From an uncultured Lachnospiraceae bacterium (lineage in GTDB: Bacteria > Bacillota > Clostridia > Lachnospirales > Lachnospiraceae), in contig CAMNFX010000082.1 of the NCBI GenBank assembly GCA_946537585.1, positions 1 to 6,329 of the forward strand: DNA of 6,329 nucleotides, in the 5' to 3' direction. Both the position numbers and the translations under genes were made by a program. The notes beneath the pieces were generated by a model. The model was not told the origin of the DNA and searched no databases. It saw nothing but the letters and a program-made list of their open reading frames with translations. Position 1 is the first letter of the stretch; the number at the start of each line of letters is the position of its first letter. This document shows, piece after piece, positions 1 to 6,329 of this stretch.

Positions 1-2051
1 GCATCGGAGTCCTCCGGACCATCTCCGGATCCGCCCGGGAAGCTGCCGGCTGCGCCTCCCAAAGCTCCGCCGAGTCCGCCGCCGATCGTCGTTCCGACAC
101 CTCCGCCGACAAGGAGCGCAGCGACCCAGCCTAAGAAAGAACGCCACGCGCTTGCCAGCGTATCCGCATGCTCCTCCCAGTCCTCCTGACTCCAGGTGTC
201 AACCGGTGTGCCTGTATCAAGAGGATACGGATACGGCCCGTTTCCTCCGTAGCTGCCATCATTTTCCGAGGCGCTGTTCCAGTCATCGTAGGGATCCTCC
301 GCTCCTGTATTAAACAGATCGTCAAAGAGCGATCCGCCAATGCTGTCGGAAGGGCCTTCTCCACCGGCAGACGTGCCCGGGGCATCCGCCCATACGGGCT
401 CCGACCACTCGATCACGACCGGCACCGATGCCATGGCCTTTAGAGAGTATTCCGGGAACTGCTCCAGATAAGCATAGAACTGCTCTTCGCAGGTATCCAC
501 TTCAGGCACCGTCGGCCTCCCACCCGTTGCCTTTTGTGTACGGATCATACCGCCGATCTGCAGCGCGACATAGAGATATCCGTACGGAAGCTCCGGGATC
601 CTGCGGAAAAGCACGTACTTATCACCGTAGCTTTGCACCTCGCTTTCGAAACCACTTCCCTGATAGAGACCGTTGGTTTTGTGCACATGTTTCGCATAGA
701 CACGGGTGTTCTGACCGAGATCAAACTCCTCCGATTCTTCGTCGCTTTGTTCATCTACATAGGAGGAATAACCGGCATAAGTATCCAGTTCCTCCGCCAG
801 TTTATTTCTGATAATTTCCTGGTACCTTTCTTCTGAGGTCTTATCCTGATGCCTTTCTTCTGACATCCTTGCCTGATCGGGTGCCGCGGCTCCAACGCCC
901 CAGGTTCCGATTCTTCCGCAGTGGAGGCCCCAAGAGCATTCGTTATCTATCGTTTCTTCCCCTTTGGGCTTCCCGTTATCTCCATACTTCAGCCTGACCT
1001 GCGTGTGATAGACGCTGCTGCCTGCACTCCCATAGGAATGCGGTCCGCTGGGAGTTCTGTCATCCTTGCTCACGACGATCTCTCCGTTCGGTTGGAATCC
1101 CCAGAGATCTCCATCCCGCCAGAACTCCTGATAAGTCCAGCCCGGGTACATTCCCCCTTCCGGGAAAAAGTCCCTGATGCCGTCCGGGAAGCGTACATAA
1201 AACAGTGCGTCCTGATGCACCAGCTCGCGGTTTCCGTTTGCAGTATCAACGATGCTGTATCGATACCCTGACCAGGTATCCTTATAGTCCAGCAGTCCGA
1301 GCGTCCGTCCCCACGTGATCCGATCTTCCACCCGGCTGTAGTCAACTCCGAACGAAGTGACCTTAAGCTCATAGCGAGGATCATTCATATAGCTTTCGTA
1401 ATCCAGACGCTCTCCTACGCCGGTTTTCTGCCCCTCGATACATACACTCTTCACTGTGAGGGCAATGCTGAATCCCTGCCCGGTCTTGATCGTCACCGCC
1501 TGCGGGAAGTCCGCATTTTCCACCTTGTCCCAGATAACAGGGACATTTTCCAGGAAGGCGTCCGTCTGCAGGGTATGATCCTCTCCTGCATACTCCTGGT
1601 ACTTTACGTCCACCTTCATAAGGGCCCCGGAGGAAGGGGCGCCGACAAAACGGAGCACCAGCACGCAGGCCGCATCCTCTTGATCCGAACGGGAAAGTGT
1701 CGTATTGTAGATGGTCTCCGCATCCTCGGAAAGATCGATCAGAAACGGATCTTTTCTGCTGAGCGTAATTTCAGTGCCGGGAGTATCCGGATACGCCGCC
1801 GGAGCAGCATTGACCATATACAGGTTTTCCTTCATAAGCTGCGGATACAGGGCGGCAATGTCCTTTGCCTCGTATTGCTTCCAGGGATCTACAAAGATCT
1901 GCGCGGCATATGAAGAAAAAGCGTTTCCAATGCCAAGTGCCGCCGCAGTCAGCGAGGCGAGCAGGAACATGAGCACCGCTTTCAGCTGCCCGGGTCCTTT
2001 CGATATTATGGCTTTACGTTTGCCGATTCCGCCCAAATTAACATTTCTCAT
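1..2051 (-). CDS. Secreted/surface protein, paralog of the ectodomain and glycine-zipper half of the 6329 gene (3' end outside window)
   Basis: Open from ATG 2049-2051 to the left edge without a stop: 683 full codons, with the next codon beginning GC (Ala). The start is set by CGGAGG seven bases upstream. Residues 1-24 form a basic n-region (GKRKAIISKGPGQLK), 25-45 a hydrophobic core, and S47-Y-A-A50 a likely signal peptidase I site. Residues 51-212 are a region absent from the paralog; its second half (about 125-205) looks beta-rich. From residue 213 the order of motifs matches the 1156-residue protein: LDYESY (216-221), a YRYSIVD...RELVHQ block (263-280), C372-x-W374 then IGTW (381-384), RRIPELPY (483-490), EWSEPVW (548-554), an acidic Gly/Ser/Pro linker (555-623), and WRSFLGW plus glycine zipper (636-674). 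It then enters the GDGPEDSD stretch that in the paralog precedes the hairpin module and helical C-terminus. A similar C-terminal extension beyond the window is therefore likely but unseen. Function not recognised. Confidence 0.9.
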   Translation of the reverse strand, partial: MRNVNLGGIGKRKAIISKGPGQLKAVLMFLLASLTAAALGIGNAFSSYAAQIFVDPWKQYEAKDIAALYPQLMKENLYMVNAAPAAYPDTPGTEITLSRKDPFLIDLSEDAETIYNTTLSRSDQEDAACVLVLRFVGAPSSGALMKVDVKYQEYAGEDHTLQTDAFLENVPVIWDKVENADFPQAVTIKTGQGFSIALTVKSVCIEGQKTGVGERLDYESYMNDPRYELKVTSFGVDYSRVEDRITWGRTLGLLDYKDTWSGYRYSIVDTANGNRELVHQDALFYVRFPDGIRDFFPEGGMYPGWTYQEFWRDGDLWGFQPNGEIVVSKDDRTPSGPHSYGSAGSSVYHTQVRLKYGDNGKPKGEETIDNECSWGLHCGRIGTWGVGAAAPDQARMSEERHQDKTSEERYQEIIRNKLAEELDTYAGYSSYVDEQSDEESEEFDLGQNTRVYAKHVHKTNGLYQGSGFESEVQSYGDKYVLFRRIPELPYGYLYVALQIGGMIRTQKATGGRPTVPEVDTCEEQFYAYLEQFPEYSLKAMASVPVVIEWSEPVWADAPGTSAGGEGPSDSIGGSLFDDLFNTGAEDPYDDWNSASENDGSYGGNGPYPYPLDTGTPVDTWSQEDWEEHADTLASAWRSFLGWVAALLVGGGVGTTIGGGLGGALGGAAGSFPGGSGDGPEDSD
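66..182 (-). repeat. Glycine-zipper block, copy 2 (residues 624-662 of the left-hand protein)
   Basis: This block encodes W625, WRSFLGWVAALL and GGGVGTTIGGGLGG, aligned without gaps to the block at 4212-4328. The two nucleotide stretches are also related but clearly diverged, so this is an old duplication rather than a recent one. Confidence 0.75.
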
Positions 2052-2186
2052 GTCCCGTCCTCCGGTGTTTCCTGTTTGTTCCGGATCTTAAGCGTTGTCC
2101 ATGCAGCCTTGTCAGATACTTCCGTTCCCTTGTTTTATTCCCGAATCTCTGAGAATTCTGAAACAGTAATTATTTTGGAAAATGCC
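2052..2186 (-). other. Intergenic gap between the zinc-ribbon gene and the left-hand surface-protein gene
   Basis: This gap of about 134 bases contains only the ribosome binding site near 2059. An imperfect small hairpin (GAATTCTCAGAGATTC on the minus strand, around 2140-2156) has no following T-run. I found no -35/-10 pair worth calling, so co-transcription with the upstream gene is the simpler reading. Confidence 0.55.
2059..2064 (-). promoter_or_regulatory. Ribosome binding site of the left-hand surface-protein gene
   Basis: On the minus strand this reads CGGAGG, seven bases before the ATG at 2051. It supports that start over the nearby out-of-frame ATG at 2044. Confidence 0.8.
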
Positions 2187-2729
2187 TTACTCGAGTTTTG
2201 TGCCGCAGTTTCGGCAGAACTTAGCTCCCGGACTGATGGGTTTGCCGCAGTTGTAACAGAAGGACGGCTGAGGCCCTGACTGCTGCGGCGCCGCTGAAGG
2301 CGGAGCCTCCGGACGCATCGGCTGCGGAGCCGGCTGCTGATACTGCGGCTGTGCCGGTTCGGGTGCCGGTACCGGGACAGCCTCCTGAGCTGCCGCTTCA
2401 GCCTCTTTAGCCGCAGCTTCCTCCTGCTGATGGTCAAACTCCAGCTCTTCACGGAGTCTCTGCATTTCCGCTTCTTTGAATTTACCTTCTGTCGGGATAA
2501 AGAGCCAGCGCGTCAGATATTCGTATTTTGTCGTAAAACCGATCGCACCCTCGGCGGACACCACATAGAACTCATTTTCTTCAAGCTGTTCGTTCTCTCC
2601 GCCCTGCTCCATCGCGAACACAAATATATCCCTCGCGTTCATGCCTTCCTCAGTTCCTGCAAGGACCCAGCTCATACACTTCGGCATTGCACCCGAAAGT
2701 GCACTTAAGATCGTTTTATAGTGTTCCAT
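2187..2729 (-). CDS. Small soluble protein with C-terminal zinc ribbon
   Basis: A 180-residue protein starting at ATG 2727-2729, five bases after a perfect AGGAGG, and ending with TAA at 2187-2189. Three parts are visible. Residues 1-85 look like a compact folded domain that I do not recognise, with aromatic and beta-like stretches (RDIFVFAM, EFYVVSAEGAIGFTTKYEYL, LFIP). Residues 85-117 are charged and Ala/Glu-rich, probably helical or coiled coil. Residues 118-156 are a Pro/Gln/Ala linker. The end carries C158-x2-C161-x10-C172-x2-C175, the spacing of the short zinc-ribbon families common at protein termini (zinc_ribbon_2 type). No signal peptide or membrane segment is seen, so it is probably cytoplasmic. 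It sits between two paralogous surface-protein genes on the same strand, which suggests a partner or assembly role, but no function can be assigned. In such ribbons the zinc usually supports folding or protein contacts rather than catalysis. Confidence 0.93.
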   Translation of the reverse strand: MEHYKTILSALSGAMPKCMSWVLAGTEEGMNARDIFVFAMEQGGENEQLEENEFYVVSAEGAIGFTTKYEYLTRWLFIPTEGKFKEAEMQRLREELEFDHQQEEAAAKEAEAAAQEAVPVPAPEPAQPQYQQPAPQPMRPEAPPSAAPQQSGPQPSFCYNCGKPISPGAKFCRNCGTKLE

Positions 2730-2734
2730 GTGTT

Positions 2735-2741
2735 CCTCCTT
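2735..2741 (-). promoter_or_regulatory. Ribosome binding site of the zinc-ribbon gene
   Basis: On the minus strand this reads AAGGAGG, a perfect match to the anti-Shine-Dalgarno sequence, five bases before the ATG at 2729. It fixes the start and predicts strong independent translation. Confidence 0.85.
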
Positions 2742-2754
2742 GAGTGATTTGGAA

Positions 2755-2781
2755 ATAATACTTAAGCTTTTCTGATAACAA
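2755..2781 (-). promoter_or_regulatory. Possible sigma-A-type promoter for the zinc-ribbon gene (weak)
   Basis: Minus-strand TTGTTA (2776-2781) and TATTAT (2755-2760) resemble -35 and -10 boxes with two and one mismatches. The spacer is 15 bases, shorter than the usual 17. The -10 lies about 26 bases before the start codon, leaving a short leader that contains the ribosome binding site. The gap is AT-rich compared with its surroundings, which helps, but a match this weak can occur by chance. Confidence 0.3.
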
Positions 2782-2858
2782 ACAGCAAGGATGCTTTTAT
2801 GCGGAATGCTTCCTTTACATCATGCATTCACACCGCCGGCTCCGGCACGTTCGACAGT

Positions 2859-5800
2859 TTATTTCTTTTTCTGATTCTCCATCTGGGCCTTCCTGTACAG
2901 CTGCTTCCCGTACTCGATATCCGTCCGTGCGGCCTGGGCTCTCGCCTGCATTGCCTCCGCCCTTGCCGTCAGATTGTCGTCATTTGCATTAAGGTAGATG
3001 TCCTTCCCCAGCGTTTCGGTCACTTTCATCACCTTTTCCGTATTCTGGATCTGCTTAATCATATCGCTGGCCTGCTTTGCCTTTTTCATTACGGCTTCGG
3101 ATTTTGCGGTGTTCCCGGCAAGGTTCTTGAAGCTGAAGCCTCCTTCTCCCGCACTGTCGATCAGTTTTCCGACCTTCTCGGTCTTGCCGGCAGTAGCCAC
3201 GTCACTCGCTGTCTTTCCAAGGAATTGGAAGCCCTTTTCGATCGTCGCTTCCCGTACGCTCTTGAAGGTTGCAGCCTCCATCGCCGCTCCGATGTCCTCG
3301 CCTTTCCTTGCCGCATCCATTCCTGCCTTGAATACATCTCCGCCGACCTTCATCCCGAAGCTGTCCACTTCGTTCTGCAGCACGTTGACCGCACCTTCTA
3401 CCGAGCCATACGCCATGGCCTCCATCTGGTCATAGATATCCTTGCCGTTTGCTCTTGCTTCGGCAACGTTCTTCAGGCCCGGCTTTGCGAAATTGTATGC
3501 GTTTTTAATATTCTTTCCGACCGGTCCTGTTACTTCGCCCAGCACGTCGATCGCAATATCAGACGCCTGCTCTACCTGCTCCGCCGTTTTCTCGGCTGCC
3601 CCGTAGTAATCGTCCTTCGCCATCTGCCTTGCATATTCTTTTGCTTCGTCCTGCCGTTTCTCCAGGATATCCTTCTTGATGCCCTTCAGGTCATCCTTCT
3701 GCTTCCCATGCTTCCATGCAAGGTCATCCAGATACTCTTCCCGCTGCAGGGCCGCCTTTTCTTTCTTCCATTCTTCCGAAACTTCCGTTTTTCCGCTCGC
3801 ACGCTCCTGTTCCCACTTGGTCCGGTTCTGGATCTGCTGCTCCTTTGCCCATTGCTTTCCGGTTGCTTCATCCTGGCCGATGGTGCCTGCATTCCTCTCC
3901 CGGTATTCATAGTTATCCCGGATCATGCTCTCCGTATACGGCAGCCCGTTCTGACTGATATACTGCGGCTCTCCGGTCTCGTCATCATAGCCCGTGAGCT
4001 CGTATTTCATCTTCTCCCCGGTCGCCGGGTCGCGATAGGTGATCGTTCCTTCCTTATCGATCCGCCAGCCCTTCGGAACGGAAGACGGATCCTCATAAGA
4101 CCAGGGTCTCCGCCCGGAGTCCTCTGCGCCTTCATCTTCAGGGCCTCCGTCTTTGCCGGAAGGTCCGCCCGGAGTAACTCCGCCAATGCCTCCCAAAGCG
4201 CCTCCTGCTCCTCCTCCGAGGCCGCCGCCGATGATCCCGCCGACCCCGCCTCCAAAGAGAAGTGCGGCGAGCCAGTCAATAAAGCTTCTCCATATGCTCT
4301 CAAAGGTGCCGGCGTGATGGTCCCATTCTGCATGATAATCTTCGTCCCAGTCCGTCTGGTAGACATCCGGTACAGCGCCGGGCCCGGCGCCGGCTGAAGG
4401 TTCGCTTCCGCCGGTCTCCGAAGCACTCTCTCCGGAGGTTTCTCCCGGCAGGGGAATATCATAAGTATCCCAGGGGTTTTCATAGCTTTCTTCCACAGGG
4501 GACCCGGCGGCTGTTGTTTCCACTGCCGCCTCAGTCCATACCGGCTCCTGCCATTCATGCTGGATCGGTGTGGTCGAAACATCCCTTACACACATCTCCT
4601 CGATCTGCCCGCGCAGCTTATGGAATGTGTCCATGATTTCATCTGCTTCCGGCCGTTCCTTCAGCCTGCTGGTATGTGTCTTATATCTGCTGAGATCCCC
4701 ATAATACGTAACAAAGCACTCGAAAAGCAGATACGGGACATCCGGCAGCTTCCGGTAGATCAGGTATTCCGCCCTGAACAGTTCCTCATGAGTATCCTGG
4801 TTCGGGTACGTTGCAAGATAATCATCCGTCATGGAAGCATATCTTCCGATCACCCGTCCGTCTGTCAGTCCGTAAATATCGCTGTGTATATCATACTGTG
4901 CATGTTTACTTCCATTTTCAGGGTCATAGTAGTCATCCGGTATCCTTTCCAGCAGACCCTGCTCAGCCTGGCTGATAATTTCCTCTTCCCCGCTGCCTTC
5001 CAGGAGATTCCAGGTAGATCCGATCCCACCGTCATAAAGCAGGTTCCATCTGCAGCCGTTTACTGTAGACTCGGATTGAGAGTATCCTCCGTCCTTCAGA
5101 GGGTAGGGATCATAAAAAACGCATGATGACCTTCCCTCTCCCCGGCGTATGTCATTTGTCATTTCTCCCCAGTCGTTCGTGCCTTGGAGCACATCGACAC
5201 GAATATCCGGAAATGCCGTATCAAACGGGATGATCTTCATCATTTCGGCATCTTCCATCTTGTACCAGAGTTCCTGGCTTACGACCTCTCTGCCGGTTTC
5301 TTTGTCATAAGCATGGTATACATACACACCGGCGCCCATGGTCTCATCATGGACATCCTTGTATGCTTCATACTCTTCCTTCCGGGAACTGCCGTAACTG
5401 ACCCTTACATCATACTCCTCCGAATTCGCATAGCTTTCCCAGTCCAGAGCCTCTGCCGCATATGCAGTCACCGGACTGAAAGTGCCGGATGCAGCAGCAA
5501 TGCCGGCAGGAAGCAACAGGATCACTGCTTTCAGCGCTCCGTTCCCGGTCCGGTTTTTATTTTTTTTTTGTGAAAAAGCGCTCTTTCCACCCGATCTTCC
5601 TGATGGTCCCTTTCCCGATGCCGGATCACTGCCGTCCTTTCCGAAAAAGCCGAAAATAATGCCGATCACAAGAAGCACAAGGCCGACCCAGACGCAGGGC
5701 CTGAACGGCAGTGCAGAGAGACCGACTGCCAGTGCAAAGCCGATCGTAAGGCCCGAAAGGCTCCGGTCCACCGTGATCCTCGATGGTATCTTCCCTCTGC

Positions 5801-6329
5801 TGAAGGTCTGTGCAGCACTGAAGAGAAGTCCCGTCATGAAGCCGCCCTTTGTGCCGATATTTTTCAGCAGCATGATCACGCCCACGATACCGACCATTGC
5901 TTCCTGCAGACTCTGCCGGCTGTTCATAAAGCCGTATAGGATCAGTGCCGCTCCCACGCCTTTGATCAGAGGCGAGACCTCCTTTGCTCCCTTGGCCGCT
6001 GCTCCCTTAAAGAGCCCGCTGATGCCGCCGGCAACCCCTGCAAAAGGCTTCTGTCCCGAAAAGACCGGGACGATCATCGCGTTTAAGAAGGCCGCGATCA
6101 CGACCTTTCCCATGATGCCGCCGGCTGCCGCAAGGAGCCCTCCGTACATGCCGCCCTGGGCATAGGTAAGGAAGCTTAAGACCGACAGGGGCAGAGGGAG
6201 GCTCCGGAAGAAAGAGCCTGCGATGGAAAGCACCATCCAGACCGCGCCAAGGACAAGCGTCGGGATCAGCTGCTTCGGATTCTTTAAGACCTCCACGCTT
6301 TTTTTGATATAGCCTGCGAGGTATTCCAT
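2859..6329 (-). CDS. Large multidomain membrane/surface protein: multi-pass membrane domain fused to a signal-led ectodomain, glycine zipper and helical C-terminus
   Basis: Function not recognised. The 1156-residue frame is open from an ATG at the right edge to TAA at 2859-2861; upstream sequence and any ribosome binding site lie outside the window, so the start is not proven. Seen in order: hydrophobic stretches at about residues 22-42, 60-88, 119-135, 142-157, 162-175, 189-207 and 211-229 (multi-pass membrane domain); a basic linker (231-262); a second signal-like hydrophobic segment (265-288) ending A289-Y-A-A292; an acidic, aromatic-rich ectodomain (293-670); an acidic Ser/Gly/Pro linker (600-655); a glycine zipper after WRSFIDW (676-717); a probable beta-hairpin module (741-812, W755, YRDPATGE, DDETGE); a Lys/Glu-rich predicted coiled coil (820-920); and an Ala/Gly helical region with an internal duplication (about 958-1030). 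Residues 263-740 are paralogous to the gene at 2051. Inferred topology: ectodomain outside, C-terminus inside if the zipper spans the membrane. The reading frame is certain, the topology only moderately so. Confidence 0.93.
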   Translation of the reverse strand: MEYLAGYIKKSVEVLKNPKQLIPTLVLGAVWMVLSIAGSFFRSLPLPLSVLSFLTYAQGGMYGGLLAAAGGIMGKVVIAAFLNAMIVPVFSGQKPFAGVAGGISGLFKGAAAKGAKEVSPLIKGVGAALILYGFMNSRQSLQEAMVGIVGVIMLLKNIGTKGGFMTGLLFSAAQTFSRGKIPSRITVDRSLSGLTIGFALAVGLSALPFRPCVWVGLVLLVIGIIFGFFGKDGSDPASGKGPSGRSGGKSAFSQKKNKNRTGNGALKAVILLLPAGIAAASGTFSPVTAYAAEALDWESYANSEEYDVRVSYGSSRKEEYEAYKDVHDETMGAGVYVYHAYDKETGREVVSQELWYKMEDAEMMKIIPFDTAFPDIRVDVLQGTNDWGEMTNDIRRGEGRSSCVFYDPYPLKDGGYSQSESTVNGCRWNLLYDGGIGSTWNLLEGSGEEEIISQAEQGLLERIPDDYYDPENGSKHAQYDIHSDIYGLTDGRVIGRYASMTDDYLATYPNQDTHEELFRAEYLIYRKLPDVPYLLFECFVTYYGDLSRYKTHTSRLKERPEADEIMDTFHKLRGQIEEMCVRDVSTTPIQHEWQEPVWTEAAVETTAAGSPVEESYENPWDTYDIPLPGETSGESASETGGSEPSAGAGPGAVPDVYQTDWDEDYHAEWDHHAGTFESIWRSFIDWLAALLFGGGVGGIIGGGLGGGAGGALGGIGGVTPGGPSGKDGGPEDEGAEDSGRRPWSYEDPSSVPKGWRIDKEGTITYRDPATGEKMKYELTGYDDETGEPQYISQNGLPYTESMIRDNYEYRERNAGTIGQDEATGKQWAKEQQIQNRTKWEQERASGKTEVSEEWKKEKAALQREEYLDDLAWKHGKQKDDLKGIKKDILEKRQDEAKEYARQMAKDDYYGAAEKTAEQVEQASDIAIDVLGEVTGPVGKNIKNAYNFAKPGLKNVAEARANGKDIYDQMEAMAYGSVEGAVNVLQNEVDSFGMKVGGDVFKAGMDAARKGEDIGAAMEAATFKSVREATIEKGFQFLGKTASDVATAGKTEKVGKLIDSAGEGGFSFKNLAGNTAKSEAVMKKAKQASDMIKQIQNTEKVMKVTETLGKDIYLNANDDNLTARAEAMQARAQAARTDIEYGKQLYRKAQMENQKKK
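3243..3446 (-). repeat. Internal duplication in the helical C-terminal domain (residues 962-981 and 1010-1029)
   Basis: GKDIYDQMEAMAYGSVEGAV and GEDIGAAMEAATFKSVREAT match at 9 of 20 positions with a period of 48 residues. Both are preceded by an Ala-Arg pair and followed further on by a D-V-x-x-A-G pattern. This suggests a repeated helical hairpin. Further degenerate copies upstream (about 925-957) are possible but unconvincing by eye. Confidence 0.5.
4212..4328 (-). repeat. Glycine-zipper block, copy 1 (residues 668-706 of the large protein)
   Basis: This block encodes W669, the WRSFIDWLAALL stretch and a GGGVGGIIGGGLGG run. It is the best conserved part of the two paralogs, with 26 of 39 residues identical to the block at 66-182 without gaps. 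It probably forms a membrane-inserting or oligomerising helix. Confidence 0.75.
5560..5569 (-). repeat. A10 homopolymer inside the large gene at the domain junction
   Basis: The coding strand reads C-A10-T-A5 through codons 254-259 (Q-K-K-N-K-N). One extra A, or a -1 ribosomal slip, gives TAA directly after the tract. One lost A gives TGA about ten codons later (frame reading CGC TGA). The tract lies between the multi-pass membrane domain and the internal signal-like segment. The tract is directly visible; its use as a slippage site is inference. Confidence 0.7.

Larger units (their letters stand above)
2730..2858 (-). other. Intergenic gap between the 1156-residue gene and the zinc-ribbon gene
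   Basis: This gap of 129 bases has no support for a gene. A short GC inverted repeat lies near the upstream stop (GCCG-GAGC-CGGC on the minus strand, about 2835-2846), but no T-run follows, so it is not an intrinsic terminator. Read-through into the zinc-ribbon gene is plausible. The gap also holds the weak promoter candidate and the ribosome binding site listed separately. Confidence 0.6.

Noticed and set aside
428..836. Overlapping plus-strand open frames of 127 and 100 codons
   Set aside because: Both lie opposite the left-hand surface gene, whose minus-strand frame is open for 683 codons and aligns to its paralog here (the PELPY block).
2135..2452. 105-codon minus-strand frame overlapping the zinc-ribbon gene
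   Set aside because: Arg/Ser-rich out-of-frame reading of the Pro/Gln linker; the zinc-ribbon frame has a perfect ribosome binding site and a recognisable CxxC pair.
2835..2846. Possible terminator after the large gene
   Set aside because: The GC inverted repeat has only four to five base pairs and no T-run follows on the minus strand.
2799..4397. 532-codon open frame on the plus strand opposite the large gene
   Set aside because: It is in codon register with the minus-strand gene, so its stops would require TTA, CTA or TCA codons there, which this gene rarely uses. Its translation is Leu/Cys/Arg-rich without domain character, and the minus strand has a coherent multidomain protein.
5554..5577. 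T-run as an intrinsic terminator on the plus strand
   Set aside because: No GC-rich hairpin precedes it, and it lies inside a minus-strand coding sequence where it encodes Lys/Asn residues.
5482..6165. 227-codon plus-strand open frame opposite the membrane domain
   Set aside because: Pro/Ser-rich translation with no ribosome binding site, and it lies opposite a convincing membrane-protein coding sequence.
1..6329. CRISPR array, insertion sequence ends, tRNA or rRNA
   Set aside because: No regularly spaced direct repeats, terminal inverted repeats with transposase, or RNA gene signatures were seen on either strand.

Overview
All genes I can support lie on the minus strand, in transcription order: a very large membrane and surface protein (6329 to 2859), a small zinc-ribbon protein (2729 to 2187), and a second large secreted or surface protein (2051 running off the left edge). 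Base composition is moderately GC-rich by eye. Ribosome binding sites are strong (AAGGAGG and CGGAGG), the signal sequences look Gram-positive, and zinc ribbons follow the usual small-ribbon form common in Firmicutes. Together these suggest a Gram-positive clostridial bacterium (Lachnospiraceae-like). This is an inference; no rRNA, tRNA or taxonomic marker gene is present.

Layout. The first gene (1156 codons) has four parts: an N-terminal multi-pass membrane domain (about residues 20-229), an internal signal-peptide-like segment (263-292) with a large ectodomain (293-670), a Trp-containing glycine-zipper segment (676-717), and a charged, Ala/Gly-rich helical C-terminal part (about 812-1156). 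A 129-base gap with no convincing terminator leads to the 180-residue protein with a C-terminal CxxC-x10-CxxC zinc ribbon. A 134-base gap leads to the third gene, of which 683 codons are visible.

The main result is that genes one and three are paralogs. Starting at the third gene's signal peptide, they share a series of motifs in the same order: G-x-LKAV at the signal, LD-[WY]-ESY, a Y-x-D-x-x-x-G-x-R-E-x-V-x-Q block, C-x-W followed by IG and TW, an R-[KR]-x-P-x-x-PY block, EWxEPVW, and an almost identical glycine-zipper block (26 of 39 positions identical). The first gene therefore looks like a fusion of a multi-pass membrane protein to a copy of the third gene's architecture. The fusion joint contains an uninterrupted A10 tract at which a slip in either direction would truncate the protein just after the membrane domain.

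I do not recognise the function of any of the three proteins. The layout fits a cell-envelope system: two related surface proteins, each predicted to pass an ectodomain outside and a C-terminal part through or into the membrane, encoded around a soluble zinc-ribbon partner. Whether they form a complex, a secretion or effector system, or a sensor cannot be settled from the sequence. No RNA gene, CRISPR array, insertion sequence, attachment site or origin was seen.
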